Positions 36,305 to 50,700 of a DNA stretch of 64,000 nt are shown piece by piece. The notes under the pieces were generated by a model that saw only the letters and a list, made by a program, of their open reading frames with translations, searched no databases and was not told the origin of the DNA. Source of the DNA: Acanthaster planci (taxonomy: Eukaryota; Echinodermata; Asteroidea; Valvatida; Acanthasteridae); NCBI RefSeq assembly GCF_001949145.1, contig NW_019091482.1, forward strand, positions 322,116 to 386,115. The letters run 5' to 3'. Each line of letters begins with the position of its first letter. Within the stretch, counting starts at the first letter, position 1. The position numbers were made by a program, and so were the translations under genes.

Positions 36305-38880
36305 CAATTCAAAAATATACATTTCCAGGGAGAACATCTACAAAAATGGTTCAAAGAGACACCTCAAAGATGGCGTGTAATATTGAGGCCAAGTGCCACG
36401 CTATTCAGCTGAATAACTCTGTCTAACCAAGCAACGGAAAATGCGTTTACACATACTGTATATTATGCCTTTGGTTGACTGAAAGTGATCTTAAAATTAA
36501 TTGACTATGTCTTTACGTTGATTCATAATTAAAACTACTCATATTTAGAGACTTTTCCCTGAATTCTTATTGATATTTATGTTGTTTTTCATGCTATTCT
36601 TTAATTGAATTAGGAAATAAAAAGAAAATGTACATGCCATTTTATATCGCTGCAATAAAATTTGCTAGTAATATATTACAATTTCGGGTTGCATTCAATC
36701 CAATCCTGATTACAGGCAACTCATACCGGGTACATTTATACCTAGTAATTAGTTGGTACGTGAGTGTTTTTCACAATGTTTATTTGTGGAAAAGCGTAGT
36801 CTTGATAACAGGCAAGAAAACAAATTATGAATAGAACGCATGCCATCCGGGAGAATAGAAAATATTACACAAAGAATGCTGATCCAATACACCATAGCAT
36901 TTACGTTTTGTCTCAGTTTATAAAAGGCTATATATTTGAGCATACCATATGAGTAAGGGGCACATTACACCTATACATTTTACACAAAATACATGTACAT
37001 GTAAATTGGCAGCCCAAGTGCAGCCTCATATAGCAATATTTAAAGGGCCCAAGATACGAAGTGTTGTTGGGAATACTACGTACATCGTTCTACTTTTTCT
37101 AAGTGCATGAAAACATATGAAACATCCCCCAAGATAATGCGCCTTTCTACTATGAACAGTAGTAAAGCTAAAATGTATCTTTCATCCTGTTCAAGTTACC
37201 ATTACTGAGAGAGCATGCACCTTTCTGAGAAAGAAAAGAAAATGGTTCACGTTCTTACTGAAGAATAGCCAGCCACTGTCGCTGTGATTCAGGTAGCCAT
37301 TGTTCAAGTGAGTGTTATTTTTCTTCACAATGTCATACAAGTATTGGTTCATTGAAAGTAACTCTGGGAAAACTGAGCTTGCGGGCTGTCTGTTTTGACG
37401 TTTCCTCCTGATATTTAAAATAACTTCACACTTTTGCTCAGAGGCAAAATCAATCTGCACTGCAGAAATCAACAAGCCACTAAAATGCCCTCGAGATGGA
37501 ACAATGGAAATTGAAAACTGGGTTAAAATGGGCACAAAGGTAGATCTATAAGGAAGATGTCACATGCATACTATTAGGCATGTCCAAATTGCAGAACATA
37601 ACAATCCAGCACGGTAACTCAGTCTATGCTTGAAGGAAGGGTGCAGTATGTAAAGATAATTATGCAGCCAGTCATCAACAGTTGCATTTATGGGGAATTT
37701 TTCTTGAGGCACTTCACGGAATACAAAATAAAAAATCTCAATCGTGGGGAGGGGGCAAGAGGCATGAACCAAGTACTCATCTCTGCCTAATGTTTGCACC
37801 ACTGCTTCAGCAGCTATCTAAATTAGCTATCAAACGTTAACAACCTTTTTTTCACACCGGCTGAACACATGTACATATGCGAAAAATAAAAAAAATAAAC
37901 TTTAAACAACCAAACAGTACTAATTACAAGCAATATTATACACATACGACAGCCAGCGAAAAAACCTGCACCACTCTTCAAGTTATAGTCGATTGGGTTT
38001 TACCGAACAGCACAGGAGTTATATATGCTAGCCCTAACTAGCATCACCTTGAGAAGACACTGTACCGTAATCACAGATGCACAATGAGAATACTTTGTCT
38101 AATATTTCCTTTCCCAAGAACTGATTGTGAGAAACAGTAGCAGTGGTTACTTGTGTAAAGCACCAATTCAGTAAGAATATCGGTACATTTTCATTACCTG
38201 TCAGTATGCATGTATATGCATATATATAGATCATTGCAGGAAAAACAGTTACAATCACCACTCCAATTAAATAAAATCATTTGTACATGAAGAAAATAAT
38301 TATACAGAACTTCGAATCACCATAATCACAGCAGACCGATGGAAACGTGATAATTGCCAGCGTGTAATTTGCTTCAATGGAACCCTGTAATTGGGGTTTG
38401 GTGTTAACTCGTTGGAGTTGTGATCTGAGGCAACAAATTCAAATTTATTCACATTATTTTACACCGTTTGCATGCCCACCATGCCCAATAAAAAACTGGA
38501 ACTGCTCACTGATTGCAACTAGGCTATTTTGCTAGCAGTCACATGAAATGGATGTGCGTGATTGACCAGACACTCATTACCACCGCTCATCACCCGGAGG
38601 TCAGTAGGCCAGTGAGGATACCGGCAGGGCCCGGGCCCTTAAACTTTTGGGAAACGGCTGGCCTTGCAGGACCTTTGGTGAGGGTTCAGTGTGTGGGTGT
38701 GTGGGAGGGGGGTCCCCTACGCCTTGTCCCCTTCCCTCGAATAGACTTTCCCCTGAGTGAAATAGCTCTTATGTGGTATACTAATGCATGTACAGGTAAC
38801 TACTCATGTTTAACGTAATGTATTACTCACTATTAATTTCCATGTACACTGCGTCTTTGTCTTGCCAGATAAGTCAATGT
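36305..38880. other. CpG-poor, AT-rich non-coding block
   Basis: No exon recognised. It continues the base composition of the PNP gene body and may be a far 3' UTR or a non-coding transcript. Confidence 0.45.
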
Positions 38881-38887
38881 AACTCGC

Positions 38888-39392
38888 CCTGAGGTTAATT
38901 TCACGGTTAATTAAATTTATTATTTAATGTTGTTATTAAATCCAGAAATTTGTTCAATAAGGGAAAAAAATCAGAACTGTGACTGGCTCAGCAGGTCGGT
39001 TACTTGGGCAAGGCCTGAATAAGTGCAAAAGTCATGTGAGTGTCGAATCAAATATAGTTGTCCTTAGCTGAGTAAGTGCAGGGGAAGTAATCGAACACAC
39101 TGCATATGAACATAAATATTACTACATGAGTATTTTAGCCTGAGGTTAATTTCACGGTTAATTAAATTTATTATTTAATGTTGTTATTATTAAATCCAGA
39201 AATTTGTTCAATAAGGGAAAAAAATCAGAACTGTGACTGGCTCAGCAGGTCGGTTACTTGGGCAAGGCCTGAATAAGTGCAAAAGTCATGTGAGTGTCGA
39301 ATCAAATATAGTTGTCCTTAGCTGAGTAAGTGCAGGGGAAGTAATCGAACACACTGCATATGAACATAAATATTACTACATGAGTATTTTAG
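38888..39392. repeat. 251-bp tandem duplication
   Basis: Copy 1 is 38888-39138 and copy 2 is 39139-39392. They agree base for base by eye except for one extra TAT-type triplet in copy 2 (GTTATTATTAAA against GTTATTAAA). Confidence 0.93.
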
Positions 39393-39399
39393 AAACAAA

Positions 39400-40770
39400 G
39401 TACACATCGGTACACGCACATTACCGAAACAAGAAGAGTTTAAACATGGGATTGCTAATCTGCCAGAGGAAAAACTGCAGTGTTTCCACTTTGTTGAAGA
39501 TTTTTTCAGTGGTACACTTAAAACAAGACCAAGGAGAAGATGATGAATGTATATAAACTTAAGACATAACAGAAAAGTTTTTAAAATGCCTGAAATTCAC
39601 TTTGTGAGCTCTTGTCCATTTCATCAACTGAAATGTAAGTTGCATCTCCAGACACAAACTCACTCCATCCATACGTTTGCTGGGTATAGATAAAGAAGTG
39701 AGCTAGAAGCCTTTCAACTTGGGACGTGAAGAAGTTTCACTTCGTGAAAATAAACTAACAAATGTACTGAGTGCACACAAGGAGTGCCTGTGTACACAGT
39801 CAGTGAAAAACAAAATGTCAAGGTTCTGTAAATTTTCTGCGAGCAGCTGCACTCAGTTACCACTGAGTGTCAGTTTGTGGTGTCGGCAACAATTTGCTAA
39901 ATTGTTACAAATACTAAAATTAATTCTTAGTATCAACATTTAACCGTATTTGTCATCCTGCAATGATGCGTCCTCAACATCATCAACAACTTTGCAAGGG
40001 AAAACCATACCCCCCCAAAAAAGAGTGCAGGGCAAGAACTTCGCGGAGGCATTGGAGGCAACTGCCTTGATGCCCCAGGTTAATGCCCATTAAAAAGTCC
40101 CAATAGACAAGTCGATTTTCTAATACATGTACAAGTGCCCTTTGCAAAGGAGAAATTGCCTTGCTCTTTCAAGAATGAAGTTCCTGCCCTGGATCTGGAC
40201 TGGTCACTAGCAGCGCAACTTAACAATGGAGATGCATCCTTTTTACAGACACTGATACCTGTTTATCAAATTTACGCTACCCAAATTTTCCCAGAATTCA
40301 CAAAATAAGCTTTACTTTTACCTAAAGAATAGCAAAAACTCGGGCCTGAAAATCTATGTATTTCAAGAAAACACTTCAGTTTTACATGTCACTGCATTCA
40401 TGTGTACATTTTTGTTCCTTTGTAGTCTGCTTTTTGTTTAATTTTTCTCTTCTTGCTGTGTTCACCGAATGGAATTCCCTTCTTATTTTTCTACTGGCTG
40501 AATTCCACATCAAGTAAGCTTTATGATAGCAATTTTCCTACGCAGAAAAAAATGCGTGCACCAAATAAGTATCTGACTGGACTTGTTCAGTATTGAACTC
40601 ATGTATTTACAAGAATACATTCACAAGCATATATATATGGAAACAGGTTTTTTTCACTTAAAATGTGACAAGACAGAAATGAGGCGATGCCTAAAGGGTA
40701 AATCGAACAAATGAAATAATTTGAAATGCATTAAATGAATCAGAAAAGGGGAACAGAATCAGCACCGTCC
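39400..40770. other. CpG-poor non-coding block
   Basis: Nothing recognised beyond scattered A/T-rich tracts. Confidence 0.45.
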
Positions 40771-40778
40771 GAAGTTCT

Positions 40779-40784
40779 TTTATT
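40779..40784 (-). terminator. PNP: Candidate PNP polyadenylation signal (AATAAA)
   Basis: This is a canonical AATAAA about 800 nt after the PNP stop, followed on the minus strand by G/T-containing sequence. It would give a 3' UTR that includes the G-rich tract at 41110-41138. A second AATAAA at 36299-36304 is an alternative far end. Confidence 0.4.
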
Positions 40785-41091
40785 GCACTGATGCCTTGCG
40801 GTCATCTTTATTCCAATGTTTCGAAAACGGTGGACATGCCATTCTTTCAAAAAGTTTGAAGACAAATGCTCATGCAATGACTGATGTACACGGAAGTTTG
40901 AAACTCGAAACAACCAATCAACCACGTACGACCAAAAAAACTCTGAAAGCCCATACAGAACACGTCAACAAAGCATTTGTCACACGTACCTTCGCGTGGA
41001 TGCCAAATTTATAAAAAATCACAGAAATGCAGAACGGATCTTTGGTGTGGAAGAGTCTGATCCTGTCCCCCTCATCCACTGTAATGTCCAA

Positions 41092-41182
41092 AACAAACCC
41101 AAAACCAAAACCCAAAACCCAAAACCCAAACCCCAACCCAATCCAACAAAACCAAACCAAACCAAACCAAACCAAACAAAAC
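41092..41182. repeat. CCAAA/CCCAAAA low-complexity repeat
   Basis: The first part has CCCAAAA-type units; the second has CCAAA units repeated. The open frames across it in several phases are artefacts of the repeat. Superficially it recalls ciliate telomere repeats, but the units are irregular and internal. Confidence 0.85.
41110..41138 (-). other. G-quadruplex-capable tract in probable PNP 3' UTR
   Basis: On the minus (mRNA) strand there are five runs of three or four G separated by 2, 3, 4 and 4 bases, which fits the standard G3+N1-7 quadruplex rule. It lies inside a longer GGTTT-type low-complexity tract. Confidence 0.6.
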
Positions 41183-41579
41183 ATTACTGTCCTTTCTAGA
41201 GGCCCATTGCCCTCCCCCCATTCCAGAGCCTCTCAAGAGGTGGGTCAGTCCTCTGCATGTCCTTAAGGTACTTGCCAATCTTTAAACACAGATTTGGAGG
41301 CTTGTTCAATAGTATATCATGTACATGTATACTGAATCTAATATGCAGAAAATTCCAGTTCTCATTAAAATGATTTTATCTTAGGGGGGTGAGGTAATAC
41401 AAGCACTACAGACAGACCTGAGATCCAAAAATAGAGCCCACAGCTTTAAGATCAAAATATGGTACATCTACAATGTATTTGTGCTACTCTTTTTTTACTC
41501 AGTATCTCAGCATTTCAAAGAAACGTGCTGGTTAATAAAGAGTGATTAACGCTTGATGACCAACCTTCCCTCTGTCGTT

Positions 41580-41791
41580 TCAGTAGTTTTCCATCCTTTC
41601 CACCACTTTGGTGACCAGCTCCTGCAAGATTTCCTCCCTCAGCTTTCCCGTCTCTAGAACCTCTCCATGGTTGGGCCCGTCTTCTTCTGTCAGGTCGTAG
41701 TCCATCACACACTTGTTGGTGACGAGGGAGAGACCGAAGACGCGCATGTCGCAGTGTTTGGCTACGATGGCCTCGGGGCATGTACTCATAC
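41580..41791 (-). CDS. PNP: PNP coding exon 6 (stop)
   Basis: The acceptor is CTGCCCACAG. It encodes [36 protein letters not shown] and the C-terminal helix ending VVERMENY, stop TGA at 41580-41582. N248 and H264 correspond to human N243 and H257, which contact the base and the ribose. Confidence 0.95.
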
Positions 41792-44700
41792 CTGTGGGCA
41801 GTGCAGCAAGGGATAGTTTCTGATGCCTTTGCTACTGTTGACAGCGGAAACAAGATACATGTAAGCGCAGATGCGTAGCGCCTTCCTACATGTACAAGTG
41901 GCATGAAGTGGCCCATGGGGATGATGGGCGTCGCCGACACTTTTTGTGGGGGGAAGGGGGGAGCACTCATCAGCAGCAAAGTGACAAACATTAGGATGAA
42001 AGTGGTTGATTCCGAGCTACAAGTATTTCCAAGCAATGCGGTGATTCTCAACCCTTTTCTCCCTCATTCCTATTTTTACCTTTATTACTTTTTCCCCTCT
42101 TCATTTTCCAATTTTTTAGATTTTCTGGGAGGGGGCAGAAACCAATTTCCCCCTCCCCAAAGCGACACCAATGAGTGTCGCACTCACTGGAAAACTAAGT
42201 GAATGAGCAGAATTCTGCCCCATGGGATATCATCTTTACAAGCACTTCATGCCAGATGTGACTCTAATGCGAGGATTGCAGATCCCCACTTTAAGACCGC
42301 ATCACAATCACAAGCTCACCCAGACAGACTCGGGTTAGGGAGACAAAGTTGATGCTACAGACCACTAATCCATTGCGTCAAAAGCCCTCTCGTATCACAC
42401 AGGTAAAAAGTCAGTAATCACTCACTCGTGGGATAGACATTTTTGGCAATGCCAACACATAAAGAACAGAAGATCACTTCGAAAATCTCACACAGCAAGC
42501 AAAGTATGTCACGCATGAACACTAATGAAGCAAAGGTACACTTTGAGGCAAATTAGGCTGTGATTTTTCATATTTTGGCCACCATGCAATAGTGAAGTCA
42601 ATGTTTGCACACAGCGGGTCTATTCCCCCCCTTAAAGCTACGTCAGGGGTGAGATTGACCAATGATAAAATAGCTGAAAACAGCTGAAAAAAGGCATAAA
42701 AAGCTGAACTGTGAAAATCTCCTATACTTTTGTACACAGCCATTGAGGAAAAAAAAACCTAAAATCCTAAACAAAAAAACCTGAAATCAGCTAAAAAGCT
42801 GAGAAATCTCACCCCCGCTACGTGTACGCGGGACGGTCTTATCACTATCGGTGGATCTTGCATACGCGTGACACACTTTGCTCCAAGATCCAGGTTCCTT
42901 GTGGCTAATGCAAGTGAGCCCCAAGTTTGACGTCAGAGCTGTTCGCACAGCCCAGGGCTAAACCATGCCAACTAAGTCAAGCTACTTGCTGTCCCCCAAA
43001 TGGGCACATATTCTGTACACCTTGATTGCCTGAGGTGAATATATGCTCCCCATAGGAAAAACAAAATGCGATATACACAAGGACCCTGTCCACCAGTGCA
43101 TTCTTAGGGCCCACTCTCAGGGCTCTTACCAACAACATCAGCGAATGTGTTTAGGAGCTTCAGTTCAGCTGGCGACTCAAAGGATGGCCCGCCGACCATC
43201 GCATACACTCCCTCTTGCAAGAAGTCAGAACAGCCAATCTCCTTGCCAATATCTCGAGCCAGTTTCCGCAGTCCGGCGTCATACAAATGCGAAGTGCTGA
43301 TGAACCTCTCACCGAATCTACACACAGACAAAAAAACCCCAGAAACCTCGTTGAAAAAAAAGGACAAAAAAGCGACTGTATGCAGACTAGTGGCTAACAT
43401 CAAGTAAATCTGATACCTAAACTTTTGTAGATGATATCGCTACTGGTATAGGAATCAAGGCACCAGTATCTATTGCCTCATATCTCCAAAATCAGAGGAA
43501 AATCAATGCTGACGTGATTGGTATAATCAGACCATGGGGCACTGATATGCCTGATGCCACCCAGGGTTTTGCCTTAATGTTTGCAGACCAATGGAATGAA
43601 AGAGTCAACTCTTTTCTTGTGCAGGGCATAATGATCAGAATGCATTAAGTGCCATCATGCCTTGGGTCAGCCCCACATACACGTACAATTGTATCTTTGT
43701 AGTTCCTTTGTTCCAATGACCAATGACTTAGGTCGTGTAAAAAATTGGCTTCCCGGGCAATGACTAGGTCTCTTGTAGTGATGTAGTCGGGTACTTTTTG
43801 ANNNNNNNNNNNNNNNNNNNNNNNNNNNNNNNNNNNNNNNNNNNNNNNNNNNNNNNNNNNNNNNNNNNNNNNNNNNNNNNNNNNNNNNNNNNNNNNNNNN
43901 NNNNNNNNNGGAAAGTACTCGGCCCAGTACTTTCTGAGTACTTTTCTCCTTAAAATTTAAATTTTACACAACTGGGTCCGCCCAATGATCAAAAAAAGCT
44001 TTACTGTACTAAACTGCTACCTGGTTTTACACAATTTAGCTGAACTCAGACTTGCACGCTGGAAACCAGTCTAGAAGGAAGTTTGGCTGATCTTATTCTT
44101 GGTTGCATGGTCTTGGTCTTGGACTCGGGCATTTAAGATGCCCGACAGCTGGAATTTGTAACAACCCAGGGATGAATGGCCTTTGCGGCACAGCTGTAAG
44201 TTATCTTTCATTACTGAGGGGTGCATCTGAAAACAGACATACACCAGAATCAAGCCAGTCTGCGATAATCTAGCTTATCCTTCTGCTGAATCAAAGACTA
44301 ACTCTTCAAGCGTCACCTTTGAATATCGCACGCGAGCACGAACCAGCAGAAAATATTGTGCTTCCGGAGTCACCTTTCACATCTGATGCACTGTGCATGT
44401 ACGCTGCCACTTTGTCATAAGACATGTAAGGGGGCACAGAAATAATATCACGGTTCCCTTTATCTGCCCCGAGCATTAGGTGCACCCCCAAGCGGCAAAG
44501 GAAAGACAGATGGTTGTAACTTTTCCAAGCGGGTTCTTGCACGCGTTCTGCGTGTACGCAGAGACCATATATTAAGAAATAAATTCGTTACGCGTACTCA
44601 GCATGCTCCGCGTCAAACGTGCCATTGAGCTCCATTATAAACGCACGCCTATATGCAGTGAGTGCCAAAAAAACACGTCCACTTTTGTTGCACTTGGAGC

Positions 44701-47700
44701 GGATAAACCTAACATTTAATGCTTTGGCCTGTCATTGCTAGTACCGGTATTATCCATTCCAGTGAGACAGATGGACTAATGATCTGAGGAAATGCCCCAG
44801 CTGTGCTGGTATTACAGAAAGTAAACTGACGAATTGTGAATTTTAAAAATAAATGCAAAAAGGAAAGTCATAAAAATGATAAAAATTATACATAACCATT
44901 ACAATACAAAGTCAATTAATTAAAATGAAAAAAAGAGATGAAATGAAACTAAAATGGAAGGGGTTATGTAAAAATGCACGAGACATTAAAAACATTTGTG
45001 CAATATAAGGAGTGGTTCACTTTAATTGAAAATCGGTAATCTCAACAGAAAATGTCCCTGCATCAAATCTGAAAATTCAGAGTGTTAACCGTATTGAATG
45101 TCTAAAACAAGAGCCTTTCTCACTGTTTGACAATGTAATTTAATTTGAAGGTACTTTTTCTGTGCCAATGAAGTCAAGTTTGATCTATCAGTTTTGGAGA
45201 ATGTCCAAACTGTAACATTCTTAAAAACTGTACATCTTAGCTTGATGATGCTTTTTATATTTCATCTTATGCTTTTCTGGCAATTCAGAGATACGGAATT
45301 TGTGCCCCTTTCTGGAAAGAATAGTGTTGTATTTAAGTCCATCACCAGTCTTTTCACAAGCCCCTACACAAGTCCCTTCTCAAGGCCAGTCATAAAAGTA
45401 ACAGGGTGAACCATAACAAAAGAATGCTTCTGTCACAGCTCATTTGAACAGCTTGTGAATTGGCTTAAGGCTGAATGACTTGTGATAGACTTATGATGAA
45501 CTTAATACAGGGCCTCTCAGAGACTGGTGATGGACTTGGATACAACACTTTTCAGCATGTTTCAAAGCATAGTGCTATCACTTTTCCCTTGTAAGCAGAC
45601 TGTAAAAGGTAAATGATGTATGATTTCAATGGGTCTGCTGATCGAACGAGGAAGTACCATCAACTCAATTTTGATTGATTGTGTTATTGAGGCAGTAACT
45701 CTGGATTGCCAAAAGCAAAATACAATGAAATTCTACATGTAAGCAGCGTCATGCCAAGAGTATTCTCTTTAAAATCATGCAGGTACATGTACCGTCAGTT
45801 AATATTTTGGTTTAAATTGGACAAAATTTTACTTGCATCATTTTGGGGGGGACACGATGATCCACAACTGTTTATGTTAGCTGTGTCACACATGATTTGT
45901 GGGCTGTGAACCTGTGTTAACATTCCCTTAGGAGAAAGACGACACTTGATTAAACAATGCACCTGCCACGGCCTTTTCAACTGGGGACAGAAGGGTTAGC
46001 AAAATCATTTAAAACACTGGAAATTTCATCTACTGTGGCTAGGATTCCCCGTGAAGAGTGCTCACTTGGATCAGTGACCGATACTGTATCAAATGGTGTT
46101 GGATTTCACTCACTTTGAAAGCTGTGGAAAGGCAAAACTTAGTGACAGCACAACACAAGGCTTGCAAACTGCATTCCATATTACATCTCATGGCTAAACT
46201 CATTATCTAAAAGCAAAACAACCACATTATTTGTACTTTGCATGAGGGGATCTTGGTTGCCCCACGACCAATGCGTATTATAAAATTGGCATGCATGGAA
46301 AAACATCCATTGTGAGTTTCAATTCAGTTCGACACAGGATTTTGTTTTCAAATGTCATTTATAGTGCATGCTCTTCAGGATACTAACCTGCTTACATGTA
46401 CATTGAGCACCGTAGGAGTTGTTAGAAAGTTAAATGTAACTTTGTTGGGAAATTGGCCCATATTAAGTTCTTTCAACGATCAATTGGATTAAAAATGATA
46501 GCCTACCCCTACGTCAAGGCTGTTAAGATGATAACTAACCATATACTTGTAGGTGTGATCCAATAGCTACATGTACATGTATATTTGCATATGTATACAT
46601 GCACCGTATGTGTACATTAGAAGAACAAAGCCAACACTGACCTCATGCAGCCAGGTAACATGAAAATCATTAGCTAATCTGCATATCAGGGAGGCCGCCT
46701 GAAGTTGCTTTCTACTCATAATTTCGCACACTACATTCAGCTTAACAACGTGGGTGCAGATATGTTGGCCACTGGTAAAGTTAGCGTATATGGACAGCTA
46801 TACGACAAACTCTATGACCAAGGCCATCAAGTGGAGAAACCCATGAGTCTTTCACAAGCCCTTCCCAAGATGAGCAACAACAAAGGATTTCTTTCGTCAT
46901 AGTTCACCTGACTGTGTAGCTTGTGACCTTGCCAGAGAGTACATACAGAGATGGACTGGAGACTGTCTCATACCATAAAGGGACTTGTCATGGACTTATA
47001 ATTCTACTACACTGACATGCACAGGGGCCACCCCTCCCCATGGGCTTCCTGGTCAAGGATGAAGTTGTTCATGACAGTTATTTTGAGAGAGGGGATTGGG
47101 GGAGGGAGAGGGGTGCGGCTAAGAAAATTTTGAAGACCATTCTGTTGCACAGCGAACCTGCTGTCCTTCTATCAGCAAAAGTGGCATGGCATACTACCTA
47201 CAGGTCAAGATGTACACGTGCGACCCCTCATCGTCCACACTTACTGCTGCATGTTGGGCCCAACTAAGGGGTTGAGTCCGGCCAGTCCTGGTATGAATAA
47301 GTGGTCTTTCATGATCATGATGTCACCGACGTTGTAACTCCTGTTCATGCCACCAGCGGCGTTGGTGATGAACAGTGTCTTGACTCCTAGTAGGTTCATC
47401 ACCCGCACCGGAGCAGTGATCTTTAGGACACACAGAAAAGAGGACATTGAACAGTTTATGTTTTAGGGTTAAATTAAAATGCAAAAAAAGCCTTAAACGT
47501 TTTGTGCATGGGCACCCCCCCCCTTTATGCCAGAACTGAACAAAATTGGTCTGTATACATATGCACATGTGCCACGTACATACACCACACTTAATGCACA
47601 TGTGCCTTTACAGTCCAATCGGTTTAATTAATTTGAAAAGAGATACTTTAAGCGATGCCAGTAATTGTCGGAAATACTGTAGTTTTGAAATAATACATGT

Positions 47701-50700
47701 TTATTGAATACAAGTCAGGCCATTACGGTTCAATGTATTCACTGCCTTTTATGCAGGAAAGTGGACAGGTGGTACAAGTCAAAACATTTTTACTACATGT
47801 GGTAATAAAAATTGGCGCATGGAGTCTTCTGCTGTTACACTGTACTATGTGAACCTACAGGTGCATCATAACCTCACATAGGCTGTGTGCACATCTGTGA
47901 GTAAACCAACTTATGATTGTATGCTGTAAAATGGTATTAGAATACAGTAATTGATTTGGATATGCATGACCCCCATTTTACGGCAAAAAGTTTGATCAAA
48001 ATTTAATTTTGAGTTGTAGTTGGCGCACTTTGATTTTGCAAATCTGCTGGTTAGCTGATTTGGACTCATGAACAGAGCCATTCACTGATCAAGCGCATGT
48101 ATTCTGAATTATGATGAGCATCAATGGGTTACATGCAGCTGGCAAAAAAATATCGGATATCCTGCTCAACTGCAGCTAATTTGCAAGGTGTAAAGATATC
48201 ATTAACCACCAGATGCAGGAGTGATTGCTGGACACACCGTACCTGGTTCATGGGTACTCTTTTGTCCAAGAAATCAGGCATGCAACTTGGGCTTTGATCG
48301 TAAATGAGGACATTCGAATATCCACAAGACTTTGTACAATGTTTTTCAATTTTTCAAAGGCATGAGTGTGAAGTGAACAATCAGGAAATCAGCTGATCCG
48401 CGGAAGAGTCGCGTGAGAAATGCCTGATCATTTCAAGGCTTTGATCTTTTGGAATCAAATTCTGCCTAGCCACTTGATAAATCCAGAGGGAAAGCAGCGT
48501 CTGCACTTTTACTGAAACCTGACTCAACATTTTTGTCTGATATATTTTTCTCATGGGGCTCTGCCCCAGTTGTGCACTACATAAATAGGTGGGCAGGTGC
48601 CCATAATTTGACCTTATAACTGCTGAGTTATACTGCACAACTCAAGAGCTTTTTCTTTCAAAGTATCACCCATAAGGGGACTCAACGTCTTTCATGTATG
48701 TATAAGTCTGAATGAGACACCATACATATCTGTACATATACAAGCCCAATTATATTTCCATGCACATACATGTACATGTGTTTCTGCACTGTTTAACAAA
48801 GTATATGGTTTAACTGTGTTTGTACGCCAACATATAGCTCTGGTTTCCATGAACCACTTTTTGTTTCATCCAAGAGACTAGAATGTAAAATGTTCTGGTC
48901 ATACATTACATTTAAAAGCTGGTACACTGGAGCAACCGATAAACAAGTATACAATTTTTGTAATATTCTAAACTCGGCAAACATTCCCACTGCAAATTTA
49001 TTCAACCTGTTGAATTGGGTTATATACATGTACATAGAGGGAGAGAGAATGTGTTATGAGCCTTTTGTGCACAGCAGGGCTCCTAATACCATTGAGGGGA
49101 GCCAGATGACATTTTGATGCTGTAATGAATCACCTGTGTCAGTCTGTAAAAAAACCTTATTTGCCTGAATGAAAAGATCTTTGGGATTTACAGGCTTTTA
49201 TATTCCCCCCCCCCAACAGGTGAATGTCTGCGGTAACCTGCCAAAAGGTCCTTGGCCCTGGTTTGAGGAGTGCACAGCTACCTGGTAGGGCACGGTAATG
49301 GATGCTCAGGAGGCCAGACTCAGACTTATAGAGTCCCTCCTCTATGACATCACCTTGACCCCCCTCAATCTTTCTTAACTCTATGTTCTTTTCCTACTTG
49401 AAGTTTGACTGGCTGGAAAGTTGCCAATTTATGCAAAGTATGTATGTGTGTTCAGGTGTGTCATCAAATTATAACCCTTTCCAGGCCTGTCTGGGGTGAG
49501 CCCCTTCAGTATCTCTCAAAAGGAATTGGAACTTTGGACTGAACAAGCGAGCGAGCCTGGATTAATTCCACTGGGTCTCTGTGTCACACTCTGGCAAATC
49601 ACAATGAAAAGCCATTTGAGACATTCTAATTCTCTTCTTTCCAAACCACAGTAAATTCAGCCCACTGGGCAGTGGTGTATGGGGAGGGGGACACTTTACC
49701 CCCATCGGATTTTTGCACTTTTATTTTCATTTTAAAATATATTTATCAAATTTTTATTTTGATATTTACATGTATGTATCAAATATTAGCACCAAAACCC
49801 TAGGAAAACAACACCATAACATAAAATCTTGGATTTCGGGACTGTAAGGCTTTGGTAGTTTTCTCCCCCAGCATCATGTCAAATCAGCTCAAAGCCACAT
49901 TCGCTTTTGAATTTGCCCCCTTGACTCCAAAAGCTGGATACGCTACTGCCACTGGGCCAAATAATCATCCAACAATGGCTAGTGTATGTTGCCTATTGTT
50001 CAACCCCCCAGTCACCAGTTTACACCAATGGGGTTGTTCTCCAAGTCCTTATATTTTAAGCAGCGAAGCAGACACAATGCGAGAGCCAAGCGTGAAGCTC
50101 TTAATTAATGGAGTGGGGTATGAGGTCCGCTTCAATATACGCCATAAGACATTTTGGACTCTAGAAGTGTTAGCTGTGGTGTAAATCTGAGGCCTTTCCT
50201 GGCCACTTTCTTCTTTTTCATTTGAATTTGCTCATATTAAATTTACACCTTCAAATGAAGGCATCATTTTTAGGAGGAGGAGAGTTTTCATCCAAAGATC
50301 ATCAAAAGCATATTTTTTCAGAAAAACGTTTTTCTTACTGAACAAAACTTATCACAAAGCCAGGGTTCAGGGGTTATAGGCCCGAATAAACAAATGATCA
50401 GGTTGACTGTAAAAAGACAGAGAGAATTGAGCTTTTACTTGGATGTCTTCACATTTATAAGCTAACATACATGTAAATTTAATTTCTATTTCTATATAGC
50501 TAACTGAATATACTTGATAGTGTGTGGGTCGTGACATCCGACTGCCTTTAACCCCTTGACGACGGGAATTTCTTTCCAAAAGCCGACTCCAAGAATTCCA
50601 GCCTTGCTTGGCCACGACTTATCGGTTTGTGGCCCTGCGTGCTCTGCACGCTTTGAATTACATGGTGAAAAGGCCGATTCTTTGGTGACATGCGGCTCTA

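Noticed and set aside
40918-41278. Overlapping open frames rich in Pro/Lys/Asn or Gly/Phe/Trp
   Set aside because: Artefacts of the CCAAA/CCCAAAA repeat. Telomere identity was also rejected because units are irregular and internal.
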